The position numbers were made by a program, and so were the translations under genes. A DNA stretch of 64,000 bases from Chitinophagales bacterium (lineage in GTDB: Bacteria; Bacteroidota; Bacteroidia; Chitinophagales; Saprospiraceae). Shown piece by piece: positions 35,635-46,075 of this stretch (its first letter is position 1; every line of letters starts with the position of its first letter). Under the pieces are notes generated by a model. That model did no database searches. It was given only the letters and a program-made list of their open reading frames with translations, and was not told the origin of the DNA. The DNA lies in assembly GCA_013298845.1 (NCBI GenBank), contig JAAFJN010000018.1:1-64000 (forward strand), written 5' to 3'.

Positions 35635-37395
35635 ATGAAATATTTGAGAATTGCATTGGTATTTTTGGCGCTGCTCCCCTGCTTGTCATTTTACGGACCG
35701 GGTACGCCACCAACGGCCTATGACCCGGTTGCAGCATTGGCATCTTATCCAAAAGACTATTTTATGGCGCCCATTAACGACCCGCTGCTGGTAACGGGCA
35801 CCTTTGGGGAATTACGACCCAATCACTTTCATGCGGGCCTCGATTTAAAAAGTAAAAACGGCGCGGTGGGCCAACCCGTATTCGCCGCCGCCGAAGGTTA
35901 TATTGACCAAATAAAGGTACAAGCCAGCGGATACGGCAATGTTTTGTACATCAAACACCCCAACGGTTACACCACCGTTTACGCGCATTTGGATCGTTTT
36001 AGCCCGGCCATTGCGGCTTTGGTAAAAGAAACCCAATACAAACGCGAACGTTTTGAAGTGACCATTGACTGCCCCGCCGACAAATACCGGGTGCAAAAAG
36101 GCGAGGAAATTGGCAAAATGGGCAATACCGGCGGCAGTACCGGGCCACACCTGCACTTCGAGGTGCGGCAAAATGGCCACCCGCTCAACCCACTGTTGTT
36201 TGGTTTACCCATTCCCGACAGCCGTCCGCCCGATATTCGCGACATGAAACTCTACCACCTGTCGGAACAACGCGAAGTGCTGCGTTCGGTGGCTTTTCCG
36301 GTCGAAAAACGCAAAGACGGCACTTACGGCATGAAAGGTGGCGCGGATATTTACGTGGCGGGTGCCTGGCGCGTGGGGCTGGGTATAAAGTCTTACGACC
36401 AAACCGATGCCCTGCGCAATGACAACGGGGTATATGCCATTTCGGTCTATGCCGACGGGGAATTGGTGTACGGTTGGTCGGCCAATTCGTTTCATTTTGA
36501 CGAAACGCGGTACATGAATTCCCTGTGCGATTATGCCGCCAACAAACGCTACGGTGCCTGGTTTTACGAGTTATTTGTGGCACCCGGCGACAAATTATCC
36601 ATGTACGAAACCACCCCGACGATGGGAGCCATTCCGCTCAGCGCGTCCAAAACGACCGCCGTGGAAATTAAAGTCGCCGACGCGGCGGGTAACGTTACCG
36701 TGGCCAAATTTCAACTCCAGCGCAGCGAAAACATGGAACCATTGGCCGATGAACCGTTTCAGTACCAGTTTTTGTGGAACGAGGTCAATAGTTTTACGAA
36801 CGGCAATTTTTCGTTAAATATGCCCAAAGGTTGCCTTTACGAAGACCTCAAACTCAAATACCACACCACCCCCGACGAAAGCGATAACACGTACTCGGAG
36901 GTACACCACGTACACAACAGCCTCACACCGGTGCACAAGTTTTTTGAAATCGGGATTATACCCGTTAACCTACCCGATAACCTGCGCTCCAAAGCCGTAA
37001 TTGCCCGGTGCAGCGGTAAAAAATCGGATAATTGCGGGGCCAAATGGGTGGGTAACCGACTCACTACGCAGGTGCGCACACTGGGCGATTATTGCGTGAT
37101 GGTGGACCAAACCCCGCCCACGATTGTTCCGGTGGCCTTTGACGATGATATGCGCCGAAAAACGTCCATGTCATTCCGAATTAACGATAATTTTGACGTT
37201 ACTGATCGCGCTGACGATCTCTACTGGCGCGGTACCATTGATGGTACGTGGGTCTTATTTGAGTTAAATTCCAAAAACAACCGCTTGACCCACGTTTTTG
37301 ACGATAAAACCGGCCCAGGTACGCATAAATTGCGGTTGGTAGTGCGCGATGACCGGGGCAATGAAACGGTATGGGAAAAGGAGTTTAAACGGTAG
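35635..37395 (+). CDS. M23 family metallopeptidase
   Basis: 586 residues from Met 35635 (MKYLRIALVFLALLPCLSF), a signal peptide. The LytM-type catalytic domain lies at about 50-190: zinc motif HFHAGLD (His66, Asp70) and GPHLHFEV near 171-176, with YGNVLYIKHPNGYTTVYAHL between. The C-terminal 400 residues are beta-rich and unrecognised. It probably cleaves peptidoglycan cross-links in the periplasm or at the outer membrane. An earlier in-frame ATG at 35581 was not chosen because it would put the promoter inside the gene. Confidence 0.9.
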   Translation: MKYLRIALVFLALLPCLSFYGPGTPPTAYDPVAALASYPKDYFMAPINDPLLVTGTFGELRPNHFHAGLDLKSKNGAVGQPVFAAAEGYIDQIKVQASGYGNVLYIKHPNGYTTVYAHLDRFSPAIAALVKETQYKRERFEVTIDCPADKYRVQKGEEIGKMGNTGGSTGPHLHFEVRQNGHPLNPLLFGLPIPDSRPPDIRDMKLYHLSEQREVLRSVAFPVEKRKDGTYGMKGGADIYVAGAWRVGLGIKSYDQTDALRNDNGVYAISVYADGELVYGWSANSFHFDETRYMNSLCDYAANKRYGAWFYELFVAPGDKLSMYETTPTMGAIPLSASKTTAVEIKVADAAGNVTVAKFQLQRSENMEPLADEPFQYQFLWNEVNSFTNGNFSLNMPKGCLYEDLKLKYHTTPDESDNTYSEVHHVHNSLTPVHKFFEIGIIPVNLPDNLRSKAVIARCSGKKSDNCGAKWVGNRLTTQVRTLGDYCVMVDQTPPTIVPVAFDDDMRRKTSMSFRINDNFDVTDRADDLYWRGTIDGTWVLFELNSKNNRLTHVFDDKTGPGTHKLRLVVRDDRGNETVWEKEFKR

Positions 37396-37403
37396 GGGGG
37401 GAA

Positions 37404-38270
37404 TCATTTCTTAAAAAACGGATGCCCAAACACCGCCGCCAATATCATCGCCGCGCCGAGGTAAAAATTGGGCGGCAACTCCCGGTCTTCGCGAAAGATA
37501 AGAATGGCCAATGCAATGCCGTAAATAGGCTCCAAATTGGTCACTAAATTGACCGTAAAGGCCGAAACCTCCCGCATGACCCCCAACACCAGATAATTGG
37601 TCAGCAGGGTGCACAGCAGCACCAGCACGCCCAGCCACAGCCAATCGGTGGGCGAAGGAATCATGGCTTTCAGGTCGTAGCCCCATACCAGTACCCCCAC
37701 CGAGGCAATGAGCACCGCGCCGGTCATTTCGTACAGGGTCATGGTAAACGGCGCGTGTTGGTGCGCATCCACTTCTTTTTTGTTGAGGGCCGTGAACAAT
37801 GCCCCCAAAAACGCGCTGAAAACGCCCACCGCCAGCCCCAGCCGCATTTGTAAATCGAGGTCGCCGGCAATGAGCAAAATGCCGGGAATAATGAGCACGC
37901 CCACCAGCAAATCGTACCAGACAAAGCGTTTTTTAAACACAAATGGCTCAATCAACGCCGAAAAAAACGTCACCGTACCAAATGCCGCTACCCCAATTGA
38001 GGCATTCGACAGTTTGACCGCACCGTAAAAACTGGCCCAGTGCAGCCCAATAATGACGCCAATGCCCAGCAAGCGCAATATACCCGCCCGCCCGGGACGC
38101 GCACGGGCTTCGGGAGAAACAAACAACAGCAAAATGCCGCTGCACAAAGCCACCCGCCACCAAACCAGCGGCAAGGCTTCGAGGGTGATTAATTTGCCTA
38201 AAACTGCCGTAAAACCCCATAAAAATACGCAAAAATGCAAAATGAGGTAGGCGCGAAGTGTTGGTGTCAT
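37404..38270 (-). CDS. EamA/DMT family transporter
   Basis: A 288-residue protein with ten predicted membrane helices in two five-helix EamA repeats (LILHFCVFLWGFTAVLGKL, and ALFTALNKKEVDAHQHAPFT with the second repeat). The end of the first repeat shows FVWYDLLVGVLIIPGILLIAG. Members export amino acids, nucleosides or similar metabolites; the substrate is unknown. Convergent with the M23 gene, with an 8-nt gap. Confidence 0.9.
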   Translation of the reverse strand: MTPTLRAYLILHFCVFLWGFTAVLGKLITLEALPLVWWRVALCSGILLLFVSPEARARPGRAGILRLLGIGVIIGLHWASFYGAVKLSNASIGVAAFGTVTFFSALIEPFVFKKRFVWYDLLVGVLIIPGILLIAGDLDLQMRLGLAVGVFSAFLGALFTALNKKEVDAHQHAPFTMTLYEMTGAVLIASVGVLVWGYDLKAMIPSPTDWLWLGVLVLLCTLLTNYLVLGVMREVSAFTVNLVTNLEPIYGIALAILIFREDRELPPNFYLGAAMILAAVFGHPFFKK

Positions 38271-38355
38271 AGTGTGCTTATCTGGACTGTTTCCAAATTA
38301 GTGTCCGCTCCGGGGGTGTGACAAACGGGTGACAAAGGTAACCTAACGAATTTCA

Positions 38356-38363
38356 TAATTTTG
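38356..38363 (+). promoter_or_regulatory. -7 box for hemA
   Basis: TAATTTTG lies 23 nt before the hemA ATG; no proper TTG seen. Confidence 0.4.
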
Positions 38364-38386
38364 CGTCTTGTTAGAAAAATCAAAAC

Positions 38387-39643
38387 ATGCTTCAAGGTTA
38401 CCACCTTATTACACTTACACACCGCAACGCTCCCTTAGAGGCAATTGGACAACTGATACCTTCAACTGATGCGCTACCCGGACTGCTCCGCAGCCTGAAA
38501 CAACATTTTAATTGGGAAGAATTGTACGCGCTGACAACCTGTAACCGTGCGCTTTTTGCTTTTTATACCCCCGATCCGGTCAATGACCAGGAATTGAAGG
38601 AAACGTTGATGGCCATGCTCAATCCCGCTCTTTCACCCGAAAAAACGGCGGAATTAAGCAAATTATTCCATATTTTTCACGGAGGCGACGCGGTACGCCA
38701 CGTTTTTGAAGTGGCTTCGGCAATGGATAGCCTGGTGGTGGGTGAACGCGAAATTGTGCGCCAATTGCGCGCCGCTTACGAAAATTGCGTGGCCTGGGGT
38801 ATCACCGGCGACCACTTCCGCTTGCTGATTACGCAGGCCATTGAAGTATCCAAACAAGTATTCAACCAGACCGGCATCGGGGAGAAAGCCCTTTCGGTGG
38901 TGGCACTGGCGTTCCATAGTATGAGAGATAAAGGCTTGCGCAACTCCGACCATATCGTATTGGTGGGCGCGGGCGAAACCAACGCTTTGTTGGCCAAATT
39001 TTTGCAAAAAGAAGGCTTTAGCCGCGTCACGGTGTTTAACCGAACGTTTGAAAAGGCCACCCAAATTGCCCAAACCTTCGAACAAGGGGCCGCTTATTCC
39101 CTCGATGCGCTGCACACCTACACCCAACCCTTCGACGCTATGGTGGTGTGCACGGGTGCTACTACGCCCATTATTACTCCCGAACTGTACGGTCACCTGA
39201 TTCAGAACGACCGCTCGGTAAAAACCATCGTTGATTTGTCGGTGCCCAATAACGTCGCCCGGGCGGTAACAACCGCGTTCCCGGTGCATTACGTGGAAAT
39301 TGAAGGGTTGCGCGAATTGGCCGCCGAACACATGGCTTTCCGGGAAAATGAGCGCCAAAATGCCGAAAAAATCATTTCTCAACGCATGGCGGCCTACCGC
39401 GACATTTGGCACGAACGCCAGGTCGAACGCTCGCTGCGTCCCATGATTGATCAAATTAAAACCGTAAAATCACGCGCCGTGGAAGAAGTATTTGCCGACC
39501 GTTTCGCCCAACTCGACGATACCTCACAGGCGCTCATGTTGGAAATGCTGGAATACATGGAAAAAAAGTGCATCGCTATTCCGGTAAAAACCATGAAAGA
39601 AGTAGCCGCCAAACGGATACCGGGCGGCAGAGTAACGGCTTAG
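38387..39643 (+). CDS. hemA: Glutamyl-tRNA reductase
   Basis: A 418-residue enzyme of the C5 pathway reducing Glu-tRNA to glutamate-1-semialdehyde for heme and corrinoid synthesis. Catalytic Cys52 is in ALTTCNR. GEREIVRQLRAAYENC, the Rossmann motif VLVGAGETNALLAKFL and the C-terminal dimerisation helices are visible. In many Bacteroidota it starts a hem cluster; here the next gene is an ABC exporter, so it is probably monocistronic. Confidence 0.96.
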   Translation: MLQGYHLITLTHRNAPLEAIGQLIPSTDALPGLLRSLKQHFNWEELYALTTCNRALFAFYTPDPVNDQELKETLMAMLNPALSPEKTAELSKLFHIFHGGDAVRHVFEVASAMDSLVVGEREIVRQLRAAYENCVAWGITGDHFRLLITQAIEVSKQVFNQTGIGEKALSVVALAFHSMRDKGLRNSDHIVLVGAGETNALLAKFLQKEGFSRVTVFNRTFEKATQIAQTFEQGAAYSLDALHTYTQPFDAMVVCTGATTPIITPELYGHLIQNDRSVKTIVDLSVPNNVARAVTTAFPVHYVEIEGLRELAAEHMAFRENERQNAEKIISQRMAAYRDIWHERQVERSLRPMIDQIKTVKSRAVEEVFADRFAQLDDTSQALMLEMLEYMEKKCIAIPVKTMKEVAAKRIPGGRVTA

Positions 39644-39655
39644 CCGGATGACAAA

Positions 39656-39688
39656 TTGAAAATTACTGGGGAATTTATTGTATTTTTG
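39656..39688 (+). promoter_or_regulatory. Promoter for the ABC exporter gene
   Basis: TTG at 39656-39658, a 22-nt spacer and TATTTTTG at 39681-39688; leader about 55 nt. Confidence 0.6.
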
Positions 39689-39749
39689 TACCGAAAAGTG
39701 GCATTTTTTTGCCCAAAAAATCAAGCGAACAAGCACTATCATATAATTT

Positions 39750-41552
39750 ATGGAGAATAAAGAAGAACAAAAACCGAGGCTGAACATGGCCAGCCTCCGG
39801 GATTCGCTGGGTATTTTTGAATTTGTGCGCCCCTATCGGTGGTCTTTTATCATTGGTTTGGTATTGCTGTTTTTGTCGAGTACCGTATTTATGATTTTCC
39901 CCTACATCGTGGGCATTATGCTCGATGTGGCCCAGGGTAAAGAAGTGCCCGTTCAACTGGATTTGTGGCAAATTGCGCTGTTATTAGTGGTAGTATTGGC
40001 ATTTCAGGGCGTGGTATCCTATTTCCGGGTCATGTTATTTGCCCGCGTCAGCGAAGGTTCTTCGGCCGATATCCGCAAAGCCGTTTACCAAAAACTCATT
40101 AGTCTGCCCGTTGTTTTTTTTGAAAAAAGCCGCGTGGGTGAATTGGTCAGCCGCATGACCAACGACATTGAAAAAATATACAACACCTTCTATTTTGTGC
40201 TCGCCGAGTTTATCCGCCAAATCATTATCCTGATTGGTGGGGTGGCTTTTTTGGCCTGGCAAACGCCCAAATTGGCGGGTGTCATGTTGCTCACTTTCCC
40301 GGTGATTGTGGTGGGTGCCATGATTTTTGGCCGCCGCATTCGCAAATTATCCAAAGAACGCCAGGAAATTTTGGGCGATTCCAATACCATTTTGGACGAA
40401 ACCCTGCAAAGTATTTACGCCGTAAAAGCCTTTACCAACGAAGCCTTTGAAGCCAACCGGTACGGTGGCTCCAACGACAGCGTCATCAAATTATCCATGA
40501 AATACGCCTCCGGGCGGGCCTTGTTTGCCACTTTTATCATCACTGTTTTGTTTGGCGCCTTGTTTTTTGTCATCTGGACGGGGATGCGCATGGTGCAATC
40601 GGGCGAAATAACGGCGGGCCAACTTATCTCATTTGTCACGTTTACGGCGGTGATTGGGGCGGCGATTGCCGGATTGGGTAATTTTTACACCGAATTGGTG
40701 GGGGCAGTGGGTGCTACCGAACGCGTGCGTGAAATTCTCAAGACACCTTCGGAAGTGGAGGAGCGCTCGCAGGTGAACCGCCCGGCAGTGGATATACAGG
40801 GCAATATTGAGTTTGAAAATGTGCAATTTGCCTACCCTACCCGCAACGATGTGCCGGTGTTGAAAGGCGTTGATTTGTCCATCCGCGCCGGACAAAAAGT
40901 GGCGTTGGTGGGGCAATCGGGTGCCGGCAAATCTACCATTATGCAATTGTTGTTGCAGTTTCACCGGCCCGAAGGCGGCACCATTCGTTTGGAAGGCATT
41001 GATATTCAGGACTTTGACCTGTATTCGTACCGCAGCCATTTTGCCATTGTACCGCAGGAGGTTATTTTGTTCGGTGGTACCATCAAAGAAAACGTGTTGT
41101 ACGGTAAACCCGACGCTTCCGAGGCCGAAATTACCGAAGCCCTGCGCAAAGCCAACGCCTTTGATTTTGTGTCGGCTTTCCCCGAAGGTTGGGATACGAT
41201 TGTGGGCGAGCGAGGCATCAAATTATCGGGTGGACAACGGCAACGCATTGCCATTGCGCGTGCGATCCTGCGCGATCCCGCCATTTTATTGCTCGACGAA
41301 GCCACATCGAGCCTCGACGCAGAAAGCGAAAAACTGGTGCAAGAGGCCCTCAATCGCCTGATGGAAGGCCGGACGAGTATTATCATCGCGCACCGTTTGG
41401 CGACCATCCGCGAGGTGGATTGCATTTACGTGCTGGAAGGTGGTTATATTGTGGAACAAGGCACCCACGAAACGTTGTCGGCCATTCCCGACGGCGCGTA
41501 CAGCAGTTTGGCCAAATTGCAGTTTTCCAACGCGGCTCCGGCGGCGGTGTAA
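39750..41552 (+). CDS. ABC transporter, fused permease and ATPase (MsbA-like)
   Basis: A 600-residue half-transporter. Six membrane helices lie within residues 30-330, followed by the nucleotide-binding domain with Walker A GQSGAGKST (388-396), signature LSGGQRQR and Walker B ILLLDEATSSLD. This is the exporter type of MsbA and LmrA, acting as a homodimer or heterodimer. The substrate (lipid A core, lipid or drug) cannot be inferred. Confidence 0.93.
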   Translation: MENKEEQKPRLNMASLRDSLGIFEFVRPYRWSFIIGLVLLFLSSTVFMIFPYIVGIMLDVAQGKEVPVQLDLWQIALLLVVVLAFQGVVSYFRVMLFARVSEGSSADIRKAVYQKLISLPVVFFEKSRVGELVSRMTNDIEKIYNTFYFVLAEFIRQIIILIGGVAFLAWQTPKLAGVMLLTFPVIVVGAMIFGRRIRKLSKERQEILGDSNTILDETLQSIYAVKAFTNEAFEANRYGGSNDSVIKLSMKYASGRALFATFIITVLFGALFFVIWTGMRMVQSGEITAGQLISFVTFTAVIGAAIAGLGNFYTELVGAVGATERVREILKTPSEVEERSQVNRPAVDIQGNIEFENVQFAYPTRNDVPVLKGVDLSIRAGQKVALVGQSGAGKSTIMQLLLQFHRPEGGTIRLEGIDIQDFDLYSYRSHFAIVPQEVILFGGTIKENVLYGKPDASEAEITEALRKANAFDFVSAFPEGWDTIVGERGIKLSGGQRQRIAIARAILRDPAILLLDEATSSLDAESEKLVQEALNRLMEGRTSIIIAHRLATIREVDCIYVLEGGYIVEQGTHETLSAIPDGAYSSLAKLQFSNAAPAAV

Positions 41553-41560
41553 AGTCGGCG

Positions 41561-43201
41561 TTACAATTCAGTTATTTCCTTTACTTTTTGGAGCAACCAT
41601 GCCTTTTCGGCAACGGGTTTGCTGTTTATTTCGGTTTGCCATTTGGCAATTTTACTGTCCAGCCCGTCTTGGGAGCGGCGCATTTTTAATTTTACCGCGA
41701 CAAGGCATAGTTGTTTTAGCAGTCGCAGAAAAAACAAGGTCATGTCGCGTTGTTGTTGATCAATACCGCCCAATCGGAGGATGCGCTTTTCGGCGTTATC
41801 GAGGGTACGCATGGTATAATCATCTTCGTATTTGCCCATTTCGTACTGAATTTTCAAATCAATTCGAATAGCCAGAAGTAGTATTTGTGGTTCATCAATA
41901 CGGCCGTACCATTCGTACCCAATCAATTCGTTAGATGCTTCCCGGTACGCCTGTTGACTCAGGAGGAGGTTGGCACGGTTCGTTTTATACACTTCGCGTG
42001 GTGTTTCGGTGCCGAAAAGGTTTTTTCCATTTTGGAAACGTTGTAAAAATCGGGTTACCCATTCATGATTTTCCTGCCCAATTCGGAGTGCATTGGAAAT
42101 GGCGGCACTAAAACTCAAAGCACTGATGGTGCCGCCCTGTTGTTTAATTTCGGATTCGAGATGTTGGGTAAAAAAAGCAAAGTTGCGTTGCAGGTAAATG
42201 GTTTTACCGGTTCGGTTGTACATGACCGAGCAATATATCCTTTGAATGGTTTGAAAAGTGGTAATAATCTCCTCGGGCAAATCCAGGGCATAACTACCGA
42301 TGTGTTTTTCGAGTTCCAGGTAGTGTGCTTCGCTGTTTTCGGCTTGGGTAAGCATGGCGTAGGCGGCATTGTACAGTTGGATGGAGGAGGAATGAATCAA
42401 ATGTTGAGGAAGGTTTTCCAATAATTTTTGGGCGTGTACAACCTGATCCTGAACGATAGCATATTCAAAGGTTTCCTGAATGGGCCGCATCATCTGATTG
42501 GTTTGAAGATGCACCACCAAACTCATTTTTAGTTGGTAATAAAACTGATCCAAAGCGCCCAGGGCCTGAATCATGTGGCGCTCTTGTTCGATGGGCAGCC
42601 TTTGAAGGCCGTAATAATCAAACATTTCGTATTCGGTCCAAAAGCCCGCCAATAACCATTCGCTGTAGTTACGTTGGTTGAACCCCGGTCCTTCTTCGGT
42701 AGGCAAGACACCCGTATATTGGTGAAGTATCTGGTATTGATGCTCTACCAACAATTGGTTTTTACGGGTTGAATGGTCCACAATAAAGGATGATTTCGCG
42801 GTGGGGATGGTGTTGGCGGTGCGTGATTTGAGCCATTGTAATAAACTTAAATCAACCTGAATATCGCGCAAAAAACCAGAGACGGACGTTGTTTGGGGCA
42901 GTAAAACCTGTTGTACCCGTACAAATTTTTTTAAGATACCCGCCAGGTTCGACATGGCTTTTCTCAATTCGGTATCGGGGTTGGCGCGGTGCCCAAACAG
43001 GTGGCGAGCAATACTTTTTTTATCTAATTCATTTTCTCCGTAGGACTGGTGAAGTATAGGTTTTAAATGCCGGAAAAGCCGCACCGAATCGGTGTGTCGG
43101 TTGGGCAATTTAAACAAAGCGGTATCAATCAGTTGGTCCAAAAGGTCCATTTCTTCGCTTTTAAACAAGCGTAATAGCGAAAAGAGGTTGCTTTTTAGCA
43201 T
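41561..43201 (-). CDS. Large helical protein of unknown function
   Basis: A 546-residue protein predicted to be almost wholly alpha-helical, without signal peptide or membrane helix. It starts MLKSNLFSLLRLFKSEEMDLLDQL. The spacing of aromatic and Leu residues in the middle resembles a helical repeat (TPR/HEAT-like) solenoid, but no repeat consensus can be defined by eye. I believe similar proteins are common and multi-copy in Saprospiria, from memory. Convergent with the ABC exporter, with an 8-nt gap. Confidence 0.75.
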   Translation of the reverse strand: MLKSNLFSLLRLFKSEEMDLLDQLIDTALFKLPNRHTDSVRLFRHLKPILHQSYGENELDKKSIARHLFGHRANPDTELRKAMSNLAGILKKFVRVQQVLLPQTTSVSGFLRDIQVDLSLLQWLKSRTANTIPTAKSSFIVDHSTRKNQLLVEHQYQILHQYTGVLPTEEGPGFNQRNYSEWLLAGFWTEYEMFDYYGLQRLPIEQERHMIQALGALDQFYYQLKMSLVVHLQTNQMMRPIQETFEYAIVQDQVVHAQKLLENLPQHLIHSSSIQLYNAAYAMLTQAENSEAHYLELEKHIGSYALDLPEEIITTFQTIQRIYCSVMYNRTGKTIYLQRNFAFFTQHLESEIKQQGGTISALSFSAAISNALRIGQENHEWVTRFLQRFQNGKNLFGTETPREVYKTNRANLLLSQQAYREASNELIGYEWYGRIDEPQILLLAIRIDLKIQYEMGKYEDDYTMRTLDNAEKRILRLGGIDQQQRDMTLFFLRLLKQLCLVAVKLKMRRSQDGLDSKIAKWQTEINSKPVAEKAWLLQKVKEITEL

Positions 43202-43408
43202 AAAAATTATGGGACATTATTTTTTTAATTTTTTCGCAAAAATAGGTCAAATTAGTATTTTTATACGTTTTTTAGGCAAATATTTTTGAAAAACAGGTTT
43301 GGATCTATGGGACAAACTAGCGCATTTGTCTTTGTAATATCCTGGAATATGATGCCACCTTTGCAGCAACAAATATTTATTCACATTTTTTCAAAACACG
43401 CTGTACGT

Positions 43409-44167
43409 ATGAAAAAGTTATTTTCAATCTTAACCGTAATAGCAACGGCATACCTGCTATTATTGGCCATGTTCACCGGATCAGGTTGCGACCTTTCCCC
43501 GGCGGAACCATTACCTTGCGAAGCACCAACCAATGTGCAAGTCACCGCGATTACGCCCAACTCTGCGACGCTCACCTGGTCGGCCCCGGCCGATGCCACG
43601 GTTGAGATTTCGATAGCGCCGCAATCCAACCCACCGGGGCCTTTTACCACAACCGCCAATACGTTTACCCTTAACGGTTTATTACCGGGGACCAATTACG
43701 TGGCGAGTTTGCGCACCTTGTGTAGCGATGGCTCTACCAGCACCGTAACAAGTGTGCCTTTTCGCACTTCTACCATTATCATTGGCGATGTGATTATTCA
43801 GCGGGAAATATCCGACGACGTTAAAGCACTTTGCGGAGGCAACAATGATGTCCCCGCCCAAAACACGCCAATTAATTGGGATCCTTCACTTTCGCTCGAA
43901 CTCCTCAAGATAGAGCATACCGGCACCGGAAGCGTAGTTTTTCTGGTAAAAGATAACTCTGGCAGTCGTGTTGTTTATAAAACGGCCAAGGATCAAGAAG
44001 CGTTATGTGGAGCATTGTCCAAAAATGCACCTGTCTCATCTGACGGTTCCAGTACCGGGTTTACTTTGAAAGGCCCAGGTAGCAGTTACACCATAGATAT
44101 CAATGCAACAAATGCCCAAATGACGCTCCCGATGGGCGGTACGGTGATTTATTCTATGTACCGTTAG
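43409..44167 (+). CDS. Lipoprotein with fibronectin type III domain
   Basis: 252 residues from Met 43409 (MKKLFSILTVIATAYLLLLAMFTGSGC), with lipid Cys at 27. Residues about 38-120 form a fibronectin III domain (PTNVQVTAITPNSATLTWSAP, TTANTFTLNGLLPGTNYVASLRTLC). The rest is beta-rich with no known domain. It begins a run of secreted or surface proteins. Upstream of it, 43202-43408 holds no gene I can support. Confidence 0.85.
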   Translation: MKKLFSILTVIATAYLLLLAMFTGSGCDLSPAEPLPCEAPTNVQVTAITPNSATLTWSAPADATVEISIAPQSNPPGPFTTTANTFTLNGLLPGTNYVASLRTLCSDGSTSTVTSVPFRTSTIIIGDVIIQREISDDVKALCGGNNDVPAQNTPINWDPSLSLELLKIEHTGTGSVVFLVKDNSGSRVVYKTAKDQEALCGALSKNAPVSSDGSSTGFTLKGPGSSYTIDINATNAQMTLPMGGTVIYSMYR

Positions 44168-44182
44168 TACTACAGCGTGTTT

Positions 44183-44226
44183 CGCAGCGGAGGCGGGTGT
44201 TTGAAAAAGCACCCCCTCCGGCTGCG
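44183..44226 (+). terminator. Possible terminator hairpin
   Basis: Imperfect GC-rich stem (CGCAGC-GGAGG-GGGTG with CACCC-CTCCGGCTGCG) and a 10-nt AT-rich loop, 15 nt after the fibronectin III gene. A T-run occurs about 18 nt later. It could also be an interspersed repeat. Confidence 0.5.
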
Positions 44227-44305
44227 ACCGTTGCCAAACAGTTTTTTAGAAAAGGCGTAACCCGAAAAGCCATTTAAAGAGTAGGGAAATCAAAAATTTT
44301 ATCAT

Positions 44306-46069
44306 ATGAAAATCAAACATTTTTTGCTGACCATGTCAATGGTCGTAACTTCAATTAATTGTGTTTTAGCACAAATTCATGGCCCGTCCATAACCCCCAA
44401 TGTGCCTGCTTCCAACCTGATAGGCATTGGCACCAATAATCCCAGCGGTGCTGCACTCCATATATTTACGGGTATTAACACGGGGCAACTTCCTCCTCTA
44501 TTTAAACTTGAAAGAAATGATGGCACTAACCAAGGTGGTCTTTTAAGTATAGGGATTTCCAGCAACGGTTTTTCCTCCCCATCCGGTATTTTAGGTGGTG
44601 GTAGTGCTTATTTTAAATTGGAAGACCCTTTTGGAAATTCGCCCAACAGAGATATGGGCTTTTCTACCAATGGATCTGCACCTCAATTGGTGATTAAAAA
44701 CAGCGGTTTTGTGGGTATCGGCACCGCCAATCCAACTGCTAAATTCCATTCCATTGGAACTGCCCGTTTTGAATCACTTCCATCATCCACCACCAATACC
44801 AGCATTATCACGGCTGATGCAAACGGAAATCTATCTACTCGATCTGCGGCTTCCTTCTTGACTGCTTCCTCAACTGCATGGGATTTGTCGGGCAATACCA
44901 TTACGGGAACCGAGTGGCTTGGTACTCAAAACAATTACCCTTTGGAGTTTAGAACCAATGGCGGTTTTGCGGCCCTGATTAATACCGCTGGCGATATGGG
45001 TATTGGTACCGCAAGTCCTACGGCAAGGCTGGAAGTAACGGCACTGCCTTTCGGTGCTACCGGGATTAAAGGGTTTGGTGTCAATAATGGCGTGTTTGGC
45101 GAAGCCTACCACATGAATGCCGCACTAACCGAGTATGGAATTAACGCCGGGTGGTCGGAAGCAATCGGTGTTTTTGGCAAAGGCACTTATAATTCAACCA
45201 CGGGGAATGGCAATATCTACGGGGTTGCCGGTTCGGCGGCAGGCCAAAATCCTTTGAATAATATTGGCGTATACGGCGAAGCCAAAAATGCAAATGGGTA
45301 CAACACTGGTGTAATTGGATATATCAATTCACCTTCAGGAATATTCAATAGTGGAACGGTCGGACAGGTAGAGTTGAATACTACTGCGCTTTGGAATAGA
45401 GCAGTTTATGGAATTTCACCGGTTGCCCCTAATCACTTTGCGGGTTATTTTGAAGGAAAAGTGGCTATTGTAGACGGTTCTGAGGCCAATAATTTTGTAT
45501 TAACTTGCGACGCAACTGGTTTAGCCACCTGGAAAGACCCTTGTATGTTATGCCCGGGAGGTTCGGGAACCGCGTGGAATACAACCGGAAATACAGCAAC
45601 GCCAACCGACTTTCTTGGAACGACCAATGCTGAGGATTTGAGAATTAGTACCAACGGCGTGACCAGAGCCACCGTAACGGCCGGAGGTGAGGTATTGATT
45701 GGAAATGTATTGCCAACCGCTATTCCACTTGGAGATTACAAACTGTTTGTAGAGCAGGGAATTGTAACCGAAGGACTCTTAATCACACCTTACACTTCCT
45801 TGCTTTGGCCAGATTATGTGTTTGAGGAAACGTATCCGTTGCGACCGCTTGAAGAACTTGAAGCGTATATTCAGGAAAATAAGCACCTGCCCAATATTCC
45901 ATCGGCCAAAGAAATTGCAACATCGGGCATTGATGTTGCCAAAATGCAAGCCCAACAATTGGAAAAAATTGAAGAATTGACCTTGTACATGCTCGCCATG
46001 AAAAAAGAAATTGACCTTTTGAAAAAAGAAAATGAGACATTAAAAAATAATAAGTCGCCCCAAAAATAA
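44306..46069 (+). CDS. Secreted tail-fibre-like protein with coiled-coil C-terminus
   Basis: A 587-residue protein with a signal peptide (to LAQ). The body has many GIGTxNPxAxL repeats ([44 protein letters not shown]) typical of trimeric beta-helical fibres. The C-terminal 90 residues carry the conserved segment [25 protein letters not shown] and a coiled coil ([22 protein letters not shown]). In Bacteroidota such proteins are very common outside phages and are thought to form surface fibres. It is not evidence for a prophage. The next gene starts 6 nt later. Confidence 0.85.
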   Translation: MKIKHFLLTMSMVVTSINCVLAQIHGPSITPNVPASNLIGIGTNNPSGAALHIFTGINTGQLPPLFKLERNDGTNQGGLLSIGISSNGFSSPSGILGGGSAYFKLEDPFGNSPNRDMGFSTNGSAPQLVIKNSGFVGIGTANPTAKFHSIGTARFESLPSSTTNTSIITADANGNLSTRSAASFLTASSTAWDLSGNTITGTEWLGTQNNYPLEFRTNGGFAALINTAGDMGIGTASPTARLEVTALPFGATGIKGFGVNNGVFGEAYHMNAALTEYGINAGWSEAIGVFGKGTYNSTTGNGNIYGVAGSAAGQNPLNNIGVYGEAKNANGYNTGVIGYINSPSGIFNSGTVGQVELNTTALWNRAVYGISPVAPNHFAGYFEGKVAIVDGSEANNFVLTCDATGLATWKDPCMLCPGGSGTAWNTTGNTATPTDFLGTTNAEDLRISTNGVTRATVTAGGEVLIGNVLPTAIPLGDYKLFVEQGIVTEGLLITPYTSLLWPDYVFEETYPLRPLEELEAYIQENKHLPNIPSAKEIATSGIDVAKMQAQQLEKIEELTLYMLAMKKEIDLLKKENETLKNNKSPQK

Positions 46070-46075
46070 AAAACC

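Noticed and set aside
44306-46069. Prophage tail fibre
   Set aside because: No capsid, terminase, portal or integrase genes are present; such fibre-like proteins with the [10 protein letters not shown] segment are frequent in non-phage loci of Bacteroidota.
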